This document shows, piece by piece, positions 1-9,479 of a stretch of 64,000 nucleotides of DNA. How positions within the stretch are numbered: position 1 is the stretch's first letter; the number at the start of each line of letters is the position of its first letter. The DNA comes from Qipengyuania xiamenensis. Lineage in GTDB: Bacteria > Pseudomonadota > Alphaproteobacteria > Sphingomonadales > Sphingomonadaceae. The notes below the pieces were generated by a model. It made no database searches, had not been told where the DNA came from, and saw only the letters and a program-made list of their open reading frames with translations. The DNA is taken from NCBI RefSeq assembly GCF_019711495.1, contig NZ_JAIGNM010000001.1, positions 372,001 through 436,000 on the forward strand, read 5' to 3'. A program made the position numbers and the translations under genes.

Positions 1-818
1 CCGTGCCCGGTGCACGCGACGATGCCCTCTTCCGGCATCGGCCAGTCCTCACGCAGAGGCAGGTAGCGATGTGCCCATCCAGCGATCACACTGGCAACGA
101 ATTGCGCGTCTTCCTCACGTAACAGCAGATGGTCGGCACCTTCGAGGCTCACGAAACTCTTTGGATGTTTCGCAGCTTGGAAAAGTGCACTCGCGTGCTC
201 GATCCCGACGATCTGGTCGATCGGCGAGTGGAGGAACATAAGCGGTTTCCGGATACGCCCGACTTCGGCGAGCAGGTCGGTGTTCTCGACCTTCTCGATG
301 AATTCACGGCCAAGCGTGAACTCGCGCCCGCCGATCCGCACTTCGCCCTCACCCTGTTGGCGGATGGTCTCGATATCGCCGTCGATATTCTGGAGCACGT
401 GAGGCACGTCCGAAGGCGCACCGATGGTCGCAATGGCAGCGATCCTGTCGAAGCCAAGGTCATCGGCAGCCGCCAGAACGGCTGCGCCGCCCAAGCTATG
501 TCCGATCAGCAGGATCGGCTGGGCGAAGCGTTCGATCAGGTCTTCGGCGGCAGCAACCAGGTCCGACACATCGGCCGCAAAGCCCGCACGCCCGAAATCT
601 CCGCCGCTTCCGCCAAGCCCGGTAAAGTCGAACCGCATGGTCGCAATGCCCTCGGCCGCAAGCGCTCGCGACACGGCGATGGCCGCCTTGCTGTTCTTCG
701 TACATGTAAAGCAATGCGCGAACAGCGCAGCGCCCCGCACTAGTCCGGTTGGCAGTTCGAGCGATCCGGTCAACTCGTGTCCCGCGTCGGTGCTGATGGT
801 GATGTTCTCGGTCGGCAT
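1..818 (-). CDS. Bifunctional alpha/beta hydrolase / OsmC-family protein, C-terminus cut off by window edge
   Basis: The visible 272 residues form an alpha/beta-hydrolase domain. It has an oxyanion-region segment FAHCFTC near residue 33, a nucleophile elbow GHSLGG with Ser108, a probable acid Asp201 (in SPIDQIV) and a catalytic His230 (in GADHLL). The arrangement FDFTGLGGS and KHPKSFVSLEGADHLL is typical of the proteins in which this hydrolase is fused to a C-terminal OsmC peroxidase-like domain. That half would lie beyond position 1 and is inferred, not seen. The start is the ATG at 818. The gene is transcribed divergently from the MoxR gene, with about 100 bp between them. The substrate is unknown; OsmC-type domains reduce organic hydroperoxides with a cysteine pair. 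The hydrolase call is secure and the fusion call is likely. Confidence 0.8.
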   Translation of the reverse strand, partial: MPTENITISTDAGHELTGSLELPTGLVRGAALFAHCFTCTKNSKAAIAVSRALAAEGIATMRFDFTGLGGSGGDFGRAGFAADVSDLVAAAEDLIERFAQPILLIGHSLGGAAVLAAADDLGFDRIAAIATIGAPSDVPHVLQNIDGDIETIRQQGEGEVRIGGREFTLGREFIEKVENTDLLAEVGRIRKPLMFLHSPIDQIVGIEHASALFQAAKHPKSFVSLEGADHLLLREEDAQFVASVIAGWAHRYLPLREDWPMPEEGIVACTGH

Positions 819-917
819 GGTCCCTCATTCGATACGGCGGCTGTCAGAGTTACAACGCCCCCTTGCCCTTCGCGTGCCCGCCCCCTAACGCTTGCGTCAA
901 GTTGCAAGGGAAAACCG

Positions 918-1784
918 ATGTCCGACACTACTGCCGAACAGACCCGTTTCGAAGGCACCCAATCCTATATCGCCACCGAGGACCTGAAGGTCGCGGTGAA
1001 CGCTGCGGTGCTCCTGCGCCGCCCGCTGCTCGTGAAGGGCGAGCCCGGCACCGGCAAGACCGTGCTGGCCCACGAGATTTCGAAGGCACTTGATGCCCCA
1101 CTGATCGAATGGAACGTCAAGTCGACGACCAAGGCGCAGCAGGGCCTTTACGAGTATGACGCGGTCGCCCGCCTGCGTGACGGCCAGCTCGGCGACGAGC
1201 GCGTCCATGACATCTCGAACTACATCAAGAAGGGCAAGCTGTGGGAAGCCTTCACTTCCGAGCAGCTCCCGGTCCTCCTGATCGACGAAATAGACAAGGC
1301 CGATATCGAGTTTCCGAACGACCTCTTGCAGGAACTCGATCGCATGAGCTTCGACGTCTACGAGACGCACACTCGCATCGAGGCGAAGGAACGCCCGATC
1401 GTCGTGATCACCTCGAACAATGAAAAGGAACTGCCCGACGCATTCCTGCGCCGCTGTTTCTTCCATTACATCAAGTTCCCCGATCGCGACACGATGCGCG
1501 AAATCATCGACGTGCATTACCCGGGCATCCAGAAGACCCTCGTCACCAAGGCGATGGAAATCTTCTACGAGTTGCGCGATGTCCCCGGCCTCAAGAAGAA
1601 GCCCAGCACCAGCGAACTGCTCGACTGGCTCAAGCTGCTGCTCAACGAGGACATGCCGCTGGAAGTCCTGCAGGACAGCAACCCGAACAGCGCGATCCCG
1701 CCGCTGCACGGCGCATTGCTCAAGAACGAGCAGGACGTGATGATGTTCGAGCGCCTCGCCTTCATGGCGCGCCGCCAGACCTGA
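918..1784 (+). CDS. MoxR-family AAA+ ATPase
   Basis: This 288-residue AAA+ ATPase has a Walker A motif GEPGTGKT at residues 41-48, a Walker B region LIDEIDKAD at about 121-129, and a sensor-1 segment ITSNNEKELPDAFLRR with an arginine finger. MoxR ATPases work as chaperones that mature or insert metal cofactors together with a VWA-domain partner. The matching CoxE-like VWA gene lies at 3421, on the same strand but separated by an inverted chemoreceptor gene. The ATG at 918 is chosen because AAGGGA sits just upstream and the product then begins at the conserved N-terminus; the frame is open further upstream without a better start. A strong hairpin terminator follows the stop. Confidence 0.9.
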   Translation: MSDTTAEQTRFEGTQSYIATEDLKVAVNAAVLLRRPLLVKGEPGTGKTVLAHEISKALDAPLIEWNVKSTTKAQQGLYEYDAVARLRDGQLGDERVHDISNYIKKGKLWEAFTSEQLPVLLIDEIDKADIEFPNDLLQELDRMSFDVYETHTRIEAKERPIVVITSNNEKELPDAFLRRCFFHYIKFPDRDTMREIIDVHYPGIQKTLVTKAMEIFYELRDVPGLKKKPSTSELLDWLKLLLNEDMPLEVLQDSNPNSAIPPLHGALLKNEQDVMMFERLAFMARRQT

Positions 1785-1803
1785 TCGGGCGAACAGCGAT
1801 AAG

Positions 1804-1842
1804 AAAAGGGCCGGAAAGCGATGTGTGCTTTCCGGCCCTTTT
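1804..1842. terminator. Bidirectional hairpin terminator between moxR and the chemoreceptor gene
   Basis: A perfect 16-bp inverted repeat (1804-1819 with 1827-1842, 7-nt loop) has A4 at one end and T4 at the other. It can therefore terminate both the rightward MoxR transcript and the leftward chemoreceptor transcript. Confidence 0.85.
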
Positions 1843-1860
1843 GCTTGGGGAAACCTGTGA

Positions 1861-3261
1861 TCAGCCGAAGCTGTAAGCGAGTTCGAAATCGCCCCAGCGG
1901 CGGCCCCTGATCGTGACCGGCACATAGACGTTGCGGACCACGCGGTAGGTTCGACCGTCGTTTTCCTGGCGGTACACGGCCATCATGTAGGGAGCCTGGC
2001 TCTCCTTGGCGCGCTGGTCGATCGTGTCGAGGATCATGCGGCCGTTACGAACGAACTTGGTGTCGTGGTCGATATCGCCGGTCGGCTTCTGCGAACACTT
2101 GCTCAAGTGCGTCGGCAGGTAACCCTTCATGTCGGTACAGGCTGCGGCCATTACACGGGGATCACTGTCCGCAGCGCCGTCGAGCACCGCGCGCCAGTTG
2201 TCATGCGCCCAGTCCATCAGGCCGGTGCGATAGCGCTTCGGATTGCTTCCCTGGATTTCGACGTAGTTCTGGTCGAACAGCTGGTCGAGCGTGAGCCTGC
2301 CGTCGGCGATTGCCTGTTCGGCAAGTTCCTCGACCTCGCGCGCACGCTGCTGTGCCGCTTCGACCATGGCGCTGTCCTGCGGCGAGAGGCCGGCCTGGAC
2401 GATGCGGTCGAACATTTCGCTGGCGGTGAGTTCGAGTTCCTCGATCCGCTCGTGTGCGGTTTCGAGGCGCTGTTCGTTCTCGTTCGCGGCGCGGTCGTAG
2501 CTCTCGAGGACCATCGATACGCGGTCCACGTGCTCGGTCATCATGCCGGTCGCTCGGGTGATCTGGTCGTTCTGCTGATCGACTTCCTCGACCAACTGGC
2601 TGACGCCGGCGATCGTGGCATCGATGCTCGCAACCGAGGTCTTGGCCTCGTTCGAGGCCTTCGCGCCCGCTTCGATCCGTTCGATCACGGTCGATGCTTC
2701 AGTACCCAGCGTTTCGATAACGTCGGAGATTTCGTCCGTCGCCTTGCGGGTTTCCCCGGCGAGCGTCTTCACCTCGTTTGCCACGACCGCAAAGGTCCGG
2801 CCGGCCTCGCCTGCACGCATCGCTTCTATGGTTGCGTTGAGGGCGAGGATGTTGGTGGTTTCTGCGATCTGCTCGATGTCCTGCGAACAGCGCTTCACCT
2901 GGTCCATCGCGGCGGCAAAGCCGGTAACGTGGGTGGCAAGCGTTTCGACGAGGTCGAGCAGGTCGGTGATCTGCTGGAGAGAGGACTGGATCTGGCTGGT
3001 GCCCTGCCCCAAGCGCTCGATGGCCCGGGCAGAAAGGATGCGTGCTTCATCGCTAGCTTCGGCGACCTTGCGCTGGTCCGCCTCCAGTTCCTTCACGGTG
3101 CCCTGTAGTTCGATATGCTCGGCGCGCAGAACGCCCGAGCTGTCGATCACGGCCTGTACGATGCCCGCAACATCCGAGCAGCCGACGGTTACTTTACCGC
3201 AAGCCTCGGGAATTTTGTCCAAGGCCGATGCTCCCCGTGCATCGATCGCATTCAGTTCCAT
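1861..3261 (-). CDS. Soluble methyl-accepting chemotaxis protein
   Basis: This chemoreceptor of about 466 residues has no transmembrane segment or signal peptide. The cytoplasmic signalling hairpin tip lies at about residues 132-168, with the conserved core [16 protein letters not shown] followed by [12 protein letters not shown], flanked by long coiled-coil helices. The C-terminal 130 residues, from NYVEIQG through PTHLSKCSQ to [12 protein letters not shown], resemble the sensory domain found C-terminal in a class of transducers where PTHN and HWG motifs recur. It probably senses an intracellular or peripheral cue and signals to CheA/CheW. The start is ATG 3261, preceded by AGAGGGG; a GTG at 3300 would add 13 residues but has no ribosome site. 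It sits inverted between moxR and its VWA partner. Confidence 0.88.
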   Translation of the reverse strand: MELNAIDARGASALDKIPEACGKVTVGCSDVAGIVQAVIDSSGVLRAEHIELQGTVKELEADQRKVAEASDEARILSARAIERLGQGTSQIQSSLQQITDLLDLVETLATHVTGFAAAMDQVKRCSQDIEQIAETTNILALNATIEAMRAGEAGRTFAVVANEVKTLAGETRKATDEISDVIETLGTEASTVIERIEAGAKASNEAKTSVASIDATIAGVSQLVEEVDQQNDQITRATGMMTEHVDRVSMVLESYDRAANENEQRLETAHERIEELELTASEMFDRIVQAGLSPQDSAMVEAAQQRAREVEELAEQAIADGRLTLDQLFDQNYVEIQGSNPKRYRTGLMDWAHDNWRAVLDGAADSDPRVMAAACTDMKGYLPTHLSKCSQKPTGDIDHDTKFVRNGRMILDTIDQRAKESQAPYMMAVYRQENDGRTYRVVRNVYVPVTIRGRRWGDFELAYSFG

Positions 3262-3420
3262 ATTCGCGGACCCCTCTTTGGTCTTTTGCAGCGTGGTCAC
3301 TACGGAATAATGGTTACCGACCGCTTAAGACTGTCGGAAATTTACAGTTGCCAACCTTGCTGCGCAGCGAGTTGCAGATTGCCACTGGCCTCTCGGCCTC
3401 CGATTGCTTAGTGAGAGTTC

Positions 3421-4602
3421 ATGTTTTTCAACTTCGTCGATGAACTGCGCGCCGCGGGCATCCCCGCCAGCTTCAAGGAGCACCTCACCCTGCTGGAGGC
3501 GCTCGACAAGGAAGTGATCGGCCAGTCGCCCGAGAGTTTCTACTACCTCTCACGCGCGACCTTCGTGAAAGACGAGGGCTTGCTGGACCGTTTCGACCAG
3601 GTTTTCTCCAAGGTCTTCAAGGGCATCATGACCGATTATGGCCAGAACCCGGTCGACATACCGGAAGACTGGCTGAAGGCGGTGGCCGAGAAATTCCTCT
3701 CCGAGGAAGAGATGGAAAAGATCAAGAGCCTGGGCGACTGGGACGAGATCATGGAGACCCTCAAGAAGCGGCTCGAGGAACAGGAAAAGCGCCACCAGGG
3801 CGGCAACAAGTGGGTCGGTACGGGCGGAACTTCGCCCTTCGGCAACTCGGGCTACAATCCCGAAGGCGTGCGCATTGGCGGCGAAAGCAGGCACAAGCGC
3901 GCGATAAAGGTCTGGGACAAGCGCGAGTTCAAGAACCTCGACAACACCAAGGAACTGGGCACGCGCAACATCAAGATGGCGCTCCGCCGCCTGCGCCGTT
4001 TCGCGCGCGAAGGTGCTGCCGACCAGCTCGATCTCGACGCGACCATCGACGGCACGGCCAAGCAGGGCTGGCTCGATATTCACATGCGCCCTGAACGGCG
4101 CAATGCGGTGAAATTGCTGCTTTTCCTCGATGTTGGCGGATCCATGGACCCCTTCATCAAGATCACAGAAGAGCTGTTCAGCGCAGCCACCAGCGAGTTC
4201 AAGAACCTCGAGTTCTTCTACTTCCACAATTGCCTCTACGAAGGTGTGTGGAAGGACAATCGGCGCCGCTGGCAGGAGCGTACCAAGACCTGGGATATCC
4301 TCCACAAATACGGTCACGACTACAAGGTGGTCTTCGTGGGCGATGCTGCGATGAGCCCCTACGAGATCACCCATCCCGGCGGCAGTGTCGAGCATATGAA
4401 CGAAGAAGCCGGCGCAACCTGGATGCAGCGGGTCGCCAATACATATCCCGCGACGGTGTGGCTAAACCCCGTCCCTGAGAAGCAGTGGGGCTATTCGCAG
4501 TCGACCAAGGTGATGAAGCAGCTGGTCAACGACCGGATGTACCCGCTGACGCTCGACGGGCTCGACGATGCAATGCGAGAGCTGAGCCGCAAGCAGGGGT
4601 AA
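3421..4602 (+). CDS. VWA domain protein, CoxE-like (MoxR partner)
   Basis: This 393-residue protein has a helical N-terminal half, a charged coiled-coil around residues 95-130, and a C-terminal von Willebrand A domain. Its MIDAS-like motif DVGGSMD (residues 237-243) keeps the Asp, Ser and final Asp, but a Gly replaces the first Ser of the usual DxSxS. VWA proteins of this type act with a MoxR ATPase in metal-centre assembly or protein maturation; the ATPase is encoded at 918. It starts with ATG, and the preceding 160 bp hold no gene. The pair is recognisable as a MoxR/CoxE set, but no cox or mox structural genes lie nearby, so the client protein is unknown. Confidence 0.85.
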   Translation: MFFNFVDELRAAGIPASFKEHLTLLEALDKEVIGQSPESFYYLSRATFVKDEGLLDRFDQVFSKVFKGIMTDYGQNPVDIPEDWLKAVAEKFLSEEEMEKIKSLGDWDEIMETLKKRLEEQEKRHQGGNKWVGTGGTSPFGNSGYNPEGVRIGGESRHKRAIKVWDKREFKNLDNTKELGTRNIKMALRRLRRFAREGAADQLDLDATIDGTAKQGWLDIHMRPERRNAVKLLLFLDVGGSMDPFIKITEELFSAATSEFKNLEFFYFHNCLYEGVWKDNRRRWQERTKTWDILHKYGHDYKVVFVGDAAMSPYEITHPGGSVEHMNEEAGATWMQRVANTYPATVWLNPVPEKQWGYSQSTKVMKQLVNDRMYPLTLDGLDDAMRELSRKQG

Positions 4603-4639
4603 TCGCCCGACAGGGCTGCGGACGTTCTAGGGAAAGCCT

Positions 4640-5842
4640 TCAGCCGTAGAGAAGGTGCGGCGCGATCGTCTCGCGCCATTCCTGTTCGTCCGCGCTGGCT
4701 ATCGCTTCAAGATCGCCAGGTTCGGCTTCGCTGTCGTCGACCCAATCACGCAGAGACGAACCGCCGTTGATCACGTCGATTGCGAGCCGGTCAAACTCGT
4801 ACTCGTACGGGAAATCGCGCCAGATTTCGTAATCGGGATAGAGCTTGCGGATCGCCTTGAAGGCCAGCGCCTGCAGACGCCACGGCTTGAATTCGTGATG
4901 ATCGTAGAACGGACCTTCTGCGTGGATCATCAGACCGTTACACAACGTTCCTGCGTGTTTGTGGAAAGTCGGCTCGAACCAGCATTCGCGCAAGTGACAG
5001 CCACGCAGCCAGACAGGTGACATGGCTTTCATCTCTGCCAGCACGGCGGCTGCATCGATATCGGGAGCACCGAACAGCACCTCGAGCGGACGGGTCGTTC
5101 CCCTTCCCTCGCTCAGCGTCGTGCCTTCGAGCATGACGGTACCAGCATAGGCCCGCGCCATGTTGAGGCTTGCCGCATTGGGGCTCGGATTTATCCAGAC
5201 GCGATCTTCCGGCCATCCGTAACCGGGCGCCTTGCCCGGCTTCCAGCCTTCCATCTCGATGACACGGTAATCCACGTCGAGCTTGAAATGGTCGACGAAC
5301 CAGTGCCCCATCTCGCCCATCGTCATGCCGTGGCGCATGGTCATCGGCGCCGCGCCGACAAAACTTTCCTGCCCGGGCAGTAGTAGCGTGCCCTCAACCG
5401 GGCCGCCTGCAGGATTGGGGCGATCGAGCACCCAGACCGATTTGCCCGCCTTCTCCGCTTCCTGGAGCAGATAGAGGAGCGTCGTGACGAAGGTGTAGAT
5501 CCGGCAGCCGAGGTCCTGCAGGTCATAGAGGAATACGTCCGCCGTCGACATCGACTGGCCGGTCGGCCGGCGCACTTCGCCGTAAAGGCTGAATACCGGT
5601 ATGTCGTAACGCGGATCGATCTCGTCCGTCGTCTCGACCATATTGTCCTGCTTGTCGCCCTTCAGGCCGTGCTGCGGTCCGAAAGCCGATGAGACGTTCA
5701 CGCCCTTCGCAATCAGCGCGTCGAGCGAATGATCGAGCTGGGCGGTGACGGATGCCGGATGGGCGACAAGAGATACACGTTTACCCTCCAGTGGGGCGCG
5801 CAGATCGTCTTGGGTGAGAAGGCGGTCGATACCGAATTTCAT
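4640..5842 (-). CDS. DUF1343 / GH171 exo-beta-N-acetylmuramidase-like protein (NamZ family)
   Basis: This 400-residue protein of the DUF1343 family has recognisable blocks SAFGPQHGLKGD, VFSLYGEVRRP, DLQDLGCRIYTF, WVLDRPNPAGG and LSEGRGTTRP. The characterised member, NamZ of Bacillus subtilis (GH171), removes non-reducing MurNAc from peptidoglycan fragments. The chosen ATG at 5842 overlaps the stop of the upstream DOMON-like gene as ATGA, so the two are translationally coupled. No signal peptide is visible at this start, and the open frame further upstream does not supply one. That would place the enzyme in the cytosol, unlike secreted family members. Confidence 0.85.
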   Translation of the reverse strand: MKFGIDRLLTQDDLRAPLEGKRVSLVAHPASVTAQLDHSLDALIAKGVNVSSAFGPQHGLKGDKQDNMVETTDEIDPRYDIPVFSLYGEVRRPTGQSMSTADVFLYDLQDLGCRIYTFVTTLLYLLQEAEKAGKSVWVLDRPNPAGGPVEGTLLLPGQESFVGAAPMTMRHGMTMGEMGHWFVDHFKLDVDYRVIEMEGWKPGKAPGYGWPEDRVWINPSPNAASLNMARAYAGTVMLEGTTLSEGRGTTRPLEVLFGAPDIDAAAVLAEMKAMSPVWLRGCHLRECWFEPTFHKHAGTLCNGLMIHAEGPFYDHHEFKPWRLQALAFKAIRKLYPDYEIWRDFPYEYEFDRLAIDVINGGSSLRDWVDDSEAEPGDLEAIASADEQEWRETIAPHLLYG

Positions 5843-6381
5843 GCAGCGCTCGGTGCCGCAAGCTGGACAGTGAAGCAAGCCGGATCGTGGAAATTGGGTT
5901 GGTCCTGTGGATGACACAGCGCCCAGAAGCTCTTGATACCGCCATCTTCTTCCAGAACACACGTCAGGCCGGCCTCGCACTCCTCCACCGGCAAGGCCCC
6001 CGCAGGAATTGCAGCGTCGAAAATTGCGAAGCTGCTGCCCTTGCGCATGGTGCAGTCCGGTTCGCGCGGCGACGGTCGGTTTTCCATTCCGTCGCGATAG
6101 GAAGAGAAATCGTAGGCCGCCCAGCGCTCCGAAGGAGAGAGATTGAACTCGCTATAGGCCTCACCCCCACGCGGCATCAGGAAGAGTTCGAAGCAGGTCG
6201 TGCGCCAGAGCTCGTCCGCCCTTCCCTTGCCGGCAAACGCCGGAACGACGAGCTTTGCCGCACCATCGATACGCCAGCGCAGGCGTAGCCAGTTGGCGTC
6301 GCGCGAAATGATGCTCGCATGGACCTTCGACACTTCCAAAGGCGGATAGGCGGGATGCACTACCAGTTCATGCGTTTCCAA
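5839..6381 (-). CDS. DOMON-like domain-containing protein
   Basis: This 180-residue protein has the pattern of proteins annotated as DOMON-like: a beta-sandwich with LRLRWRIDG near the N-terminus, then [16 protein letters not shown] and [17 protein letters not shown] in the middle, and [19 protein letters not shown] near the C-terminus. No signal peptide is visible. The family's ligand is not established; DOMON folds bind haem or sugars. It is the first gene of a two-gene unit and shares four bases with the downstream muramidase-like gene, so a role in handling wall-derived sugars is possible but inferred. It is divergent from tyrS, with only about 30 bp between the starts. Confidence 0.72.
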   Translation of the reverse strand: METHELVVHPAYPPLEVSKVHASIISRDANWLRLRWRIDGAAKLVVPAFAGKGRADELWRTTCFELFLMPRGGEAYSEFNLSPSERWAAYDFSSYRDGMENRPSPREPDCTMRKGSSFAIFDAAIPAGALPVEECEAGLTCVLEEDGGIKSFWALCHPQDQPNFHDPACFTVQLAAPSAA

Positions 6382-6413
6382 TTGCGAATCCCCATGCTAG
6401 CGGGCCCTCCATC

Positions 6414-7643
6414 ATGAGCACCTACAAATCCGAACTCCTGCGTCTGCTCGAACAGCGCGGCTATATCCACCAGATTACCGATGCGGAAGGACTAGACGCC
6501 CTTGCCGCGCGGCAGGTCGTGCCGGGCTATATCGGCTTCGATGCCACCGCGCCCAGCCTCCACGTCGGGAGTCTAGTGCAGATCATGATGCTGCGCCGCC
6601 TGCAGCAGGCTGGTCACAAGCCGATCGTGGTGATGGGCGGCGGAACGACCAAGGTCGGCGATCCTTCCGGCAAGGACGAAAGCCGCAAGATGCTCACCGA
6701 TGACGATATCGATGCGAATATCGCCGGTATCCGCAAGGTATTCGAACGTTTGCTTACCTTCGGCGACGGTCCGACCGATGCCGTCATGGTCAACAATGAC
6801 GAGTGGCTCAGCCAGCTCGGCTACATCGAGCTCCTGCGCGATGTCGGACCGCACTTCACGGTCAACCGCATGCTGACCTTCGATTCGGTCAAGCTGCGGC
6901 TCGATCGCGAACAGCCGCTGACCTTCCTCGAATTCAATTACATGATCCTCCAGGCCTACGACTTCCGCGAGCTGGCGCAGCGCTATGACTGCCGCCTGCA
7001 GATGGGCGGTAGCGACCAGTGGGGCAACATCGTCAACGGGATGGAACTTGCCCGCCGGATGGACGGCCGCGAGCTATTCGGCCTGACGACGCCGCTTTTG
7101 ACCACCGCTGACGGTTCCAAGATGGGCAAGACCGCTGCAGGCGCTGTGTGGCTGAACGATGCGCAACTGCCGAGCTACGATTTTTGGCAGTACTGGCGCA
7201 ATGTCGACGACCGCGACGTGGGCCGCTTCCTGCGTCTCTTCACGGACCTGCCGCTCGAAGAGATCGCTCGTCTCGAAGCGCTCGAAGGCGCGGACATCAA
7301 CCAGGCCAAGACGGTCCTCGCGAACGAAGTCACCGCGCTGGTTCGTGGCCGGGAGGCTGCGGAGACCGCCGAGAAAACTGCTGCCGAAACCTTCGCCGGC
7401 GGCGGTGCGGGCGAAGACCTTCCCTCGATCGAGTTGGGCGCAGACGGCATGCGTATCGGCGCGGTGCTGACCGGGCTGGGTTTCTGCTCGTCCGGCAAGG
7501 AAGCCAAACGCAAGCTGGCTGAAAATGCGGTGAAGCTCGACGGCGAAACCGTGACAGATCCCGGCTATCTGGTCGAGGTGCCGGAAGGCGATGAAATCAA
7601 GCTTTCCCTCGGCAAGAAGAAGCACGCGATTATCCGGCGCTAA
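6414..7643 (+). CDS. tyrS: Tyrosyl-tRNA synthetase
   Basis: This 409-residue class Ic aminoacyl-tRNA synthetase attaches tyrosine to tRNA-Tyr. The HIGH-type motif is HVGS (residues 50-53) and the KMSKS-type motif is KMGKT (236-240), as in the bacterial TyrRS group whose signature is KFGKT. The tyrosine pocket region GGSDQWGNI is present. The C-terminus is an S4 RNA-binding domain ([22 protein letters not shown]). Length matches the family. ATG at 6414 gives the expected N-terminus. It is a single gene, followed by about 110 bp before a PilZ gene. Confidence 0.97.
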   Translation: MSTYKSELLRLLEQRGYIHQITDAEGLDALAARQVVPGYIGFDATAPSLHVGSLVQIMMLRRLQQAGHKPIVVMGGGTTKVGDPSGKDESRKMLTDDDIDANIAGIRKVFERLLTFGDGPTDAVMVNNDEWLSQLGYIELLRDVGPHFTVNRMLTFDSVKLRLDREQPLTFLEFNYMILQAYDFRELAQRYDCRLQMGGSDQWGNIVNGMELARRMDGRELFGLTTPLLTTADGSKMGKTAAGAVWLNDAQLPSYDFWQYWRNVDDRDVGRFLRLFTDLPLEEIARLEALEGADINQAKTVLANEVTALVRGREAAETAEKTAAETFAGGGAGEDLPSIELGADGMRIGAVLTGLGFCSSGKEAKRKLAENAVKLDGETVTDPGYLVEVPEGDEIKLSLGKKKHAIIRR

Positions 7644-7653
7644 CAGGGGTTTG

Positions 7654-7750
7654 GTGAACCCTTATTTGGAATTCTGACCGAGCGGTTTACCAATTATCAG
7701 CCTTTGTGCGGCATTACAGTGCGGGTCACGAGAACATCAAAAGGGTTCAC
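7654..7750. repeat. Inverted repeat in the tyrS-pilZ spacer
   Basis: A perfect 10-nt inverted repeat, GTGAACCCTT at 7654-7663 and AAGGGTTCAC at 7741-7750, encloses most of the spacer. The right arm ends five bases before the PilZ start and could mask its ribosome site in RNA. Its function is unknown. Confidence 0.4.
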
Positions 7751-7755
7751 ACCGC

Positions 7756-8094
7756 ATGAGCGCCGGAGCACAACTCAGCGTAACCGACCAGCGCCGGATG
7801 GCGCGCCACCCGGTCGACCACCCCGTCATTGCCGAGCATTTCGGCAAGGGCGACATGCGCATGCACATCGCGAATATCTCTGCCAACGGTTTCATGATCG
7901 ACGATGCACAGTCGATCAATCGTGGCGAGCGTATCGTGGTTCGACTGCCGGTCATCGGCCGCATCGAGGCATATTGCATCTGGTGCCGCGACAATCGCGC
8001 AGGTTTCCAGTTCGAACGCATCATCCGCGTCGACGATTTCCTGTCGCTGATCGACACGATCCAGCCCAATCCGCGCCTGCGGAAGATGCGCTGA
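7756..8094 (+). CDS. Single-domain PilZ protein
   Basis: This 112-residue protein consists almost entirely of one PilZ domain. Both c-di-GMP-binding signatures are present: RRMAR (RxxxR) near residue 13 and NISANG ((D/N)xSxxG) near residue 41. Single-domain PilZ proteins bind cyclic di-GMP and pass the signal to motility, polysaccharide or transcription targets by contact. No target is encoded next to it. The ATG at 7756 is favoured because the longer in-frame reading adds no conserved residues. An inverted repeat in the leader reaches to within five bases of the start. Confidence 0.85.
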   Translation: MSAGAQLSVTDQRRMARHPVDHPVIAEHFGKGDMRMHIANISANGFMIDDAQSINRGERIVVRLPVIGRIEAYCIWCRDNRAGFQFERIIRVDDFLSLIDTIQPNPRLRKMR

Positions 8095-8168
8095 CAGCCA
8101 ACATTCGTTTTCGAACGAAATAGCAGGCGTCTCTTCACAACCGAAGGGGCGCCTGTCATGCGTCTGGC

Positions 8169-9479
8169 GTGAATTCCGCAGCCGAACCTTCGCCCGACAC
8201 ATCGCCCCTGCGCATAGCGAACTTCCGCGCCTACTGGATCGCGCGACTCACCATGACGCTGGCCCAGTACGCGATGATGCTGATTATCGGCTGGCAAACC
8301 TACAATATCGCGCGCGACAGCGGTATGGGTGTGGCCGAGGCATCGGGCCAGCTGGCCCTGATCGGCTTGCTCCAGTTCGTACCGCTTTTCCTGCTGACGC
8401 CGTTTTCAGGCTGGGCCGCTGACCATTTCGACAGGCGTAACCTGGGCCGCCTGACGGTCATGCTGCAGATGGTCTGTGCGGGCTTGCTGGCATGGCTCAC
8501 TTGGACCGACCAGGTGGCGCTGACGTGGATCTTCGGCATCGCCATCCTGCTGGGTATCGCAAGGGCCTTTGCCGGACCTGCGCTGTCGGCCCTCGCCCCC
8601 AACCTCGTCCCCAAATCCATCCTGCCCAATGCAATCGCCCTGTCGAGCATCTCGTGGCAGGTGGGGATGATCGTCGGTCCCGCACTGGGCGGTTATCTCT
8701 ACGCCATCGTTCCGGCGCTTCCCTATATCGCTGCAATCGCCTTGTTTGTCGTGTCCGTCACCTCGCTCTCGTTCATCGGCAAGGTGCCTCAACCGCCGCG
8801 TCCGCAGAACCAGCGTCCCATTCACGCAATGGTCGAGGGGCTGCGCTACGTGGTGAAGAACAAGATGGTGCTAGGCGCAATCACGCTGGACCTCTTCGCG
8901 GTCTTCCTTGCGGGGGCCACTGCGCTCTTCCCCGTTTACGCGCGCGACATCCTCGAGGTTGGCGAAACCGGCCTCGCGCAGCTGGCGATGGCACCTGCCG
9001 TCGGTGCTGCGCTCACCGCGCTCTATTTCTCGTTCAAACCGCTCAAGACCAACGTCGGCCCGAAGATGCTTTGGGCTGTCGCAATATTCGGCCTCGCGAC
9101 CATCGTGTTCGGCTTTTCGACTTCGATGCCGCTCAGCCTCGCGATGCTCTTCATCGTCGGCGCAGCGGACATGTTCAGCGTCTATATCCGCCAGTCGCTG
9201 ATCCAGCTTCACACACCCGACGACAAGCGCGGCCGCGTGTCCTCGGTCAGCCTGCTGACGATCAGCGCTTCCAACGAATTCGGCGACTTCTTTTCGGGAA
9301 GCCTCGCTTATGCGATAGGTCCTGTTGCAGCCGTCGTCAGCGGCGGTGCGGGCGCGATCGCGACGGTCGCCTTGTGGAGCCGGGTTTTCCCCGTGCTGCG
9401 CACGACGCGGACCTTCGATCCGCCTGATGAATTGCTAGAAGAGACACCAGAAAAGAAACTGCAGGAGCAGATCCCATGA
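8169..9479 (+). CDS. MFS transporter (EntS-like / DUF894 group)
   Basis: This 436-residue integral membrane protein has about 10-12 hydrophobic helices. It carries the MFS cytoplasmic-loop motif as [14 protein letters not shown] and a second-half segment KTNVGPKM. The pattern [20 protein letters not shown] at the N-terminus and the overall layout match the EntS-like exporters (DUF894). The substrate is unknown. The start is a GTG at 8169; the ATG at 8158 runs into a stop after four codons. Its stop overlaps the cysK start as ATGA, so the two genes are co-translated. An export role linked to cysteine or thiol metabolism is possible but not shown. Confidence 0.85.
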   Translation: MNSAAEPSPDTSPLRIANFRAYWIARLTMTLAQYAMMLIIGWQTYNIARDSGMGVAEASGQLALIGLLQFVPLFLLTPFSGWAADHFDRRNLGRLTVMLQMVCAGLLAWLTWTDQVALTWIFGIAILLGIARAFAGPALSALAPNLVPKSILPNAIALSSISWQVGMIVGPALGGYLYAIVPALPYIAAIALFVVSVTSLSFIGKVPQPPRPQNQRPIHAMVEGLRYVVKNKMVLGAITLDLFAVFLAGATALFPVYARDILEVGETGLAQLAMAPAVGAALTALYFSFKPLKTNVGPKMLWAVAIFGLATIVFGFSTSMPLSLAMLFIVGAADMFSVYIRQSLIQLHTPDDKRGRVSSVSLLTISASNEFGDFFSGSLAYAIGPVAAVVSGGAGAIATVALWSRVFPVLRTTRTFDPPDELLEETPEKKLQEQIP

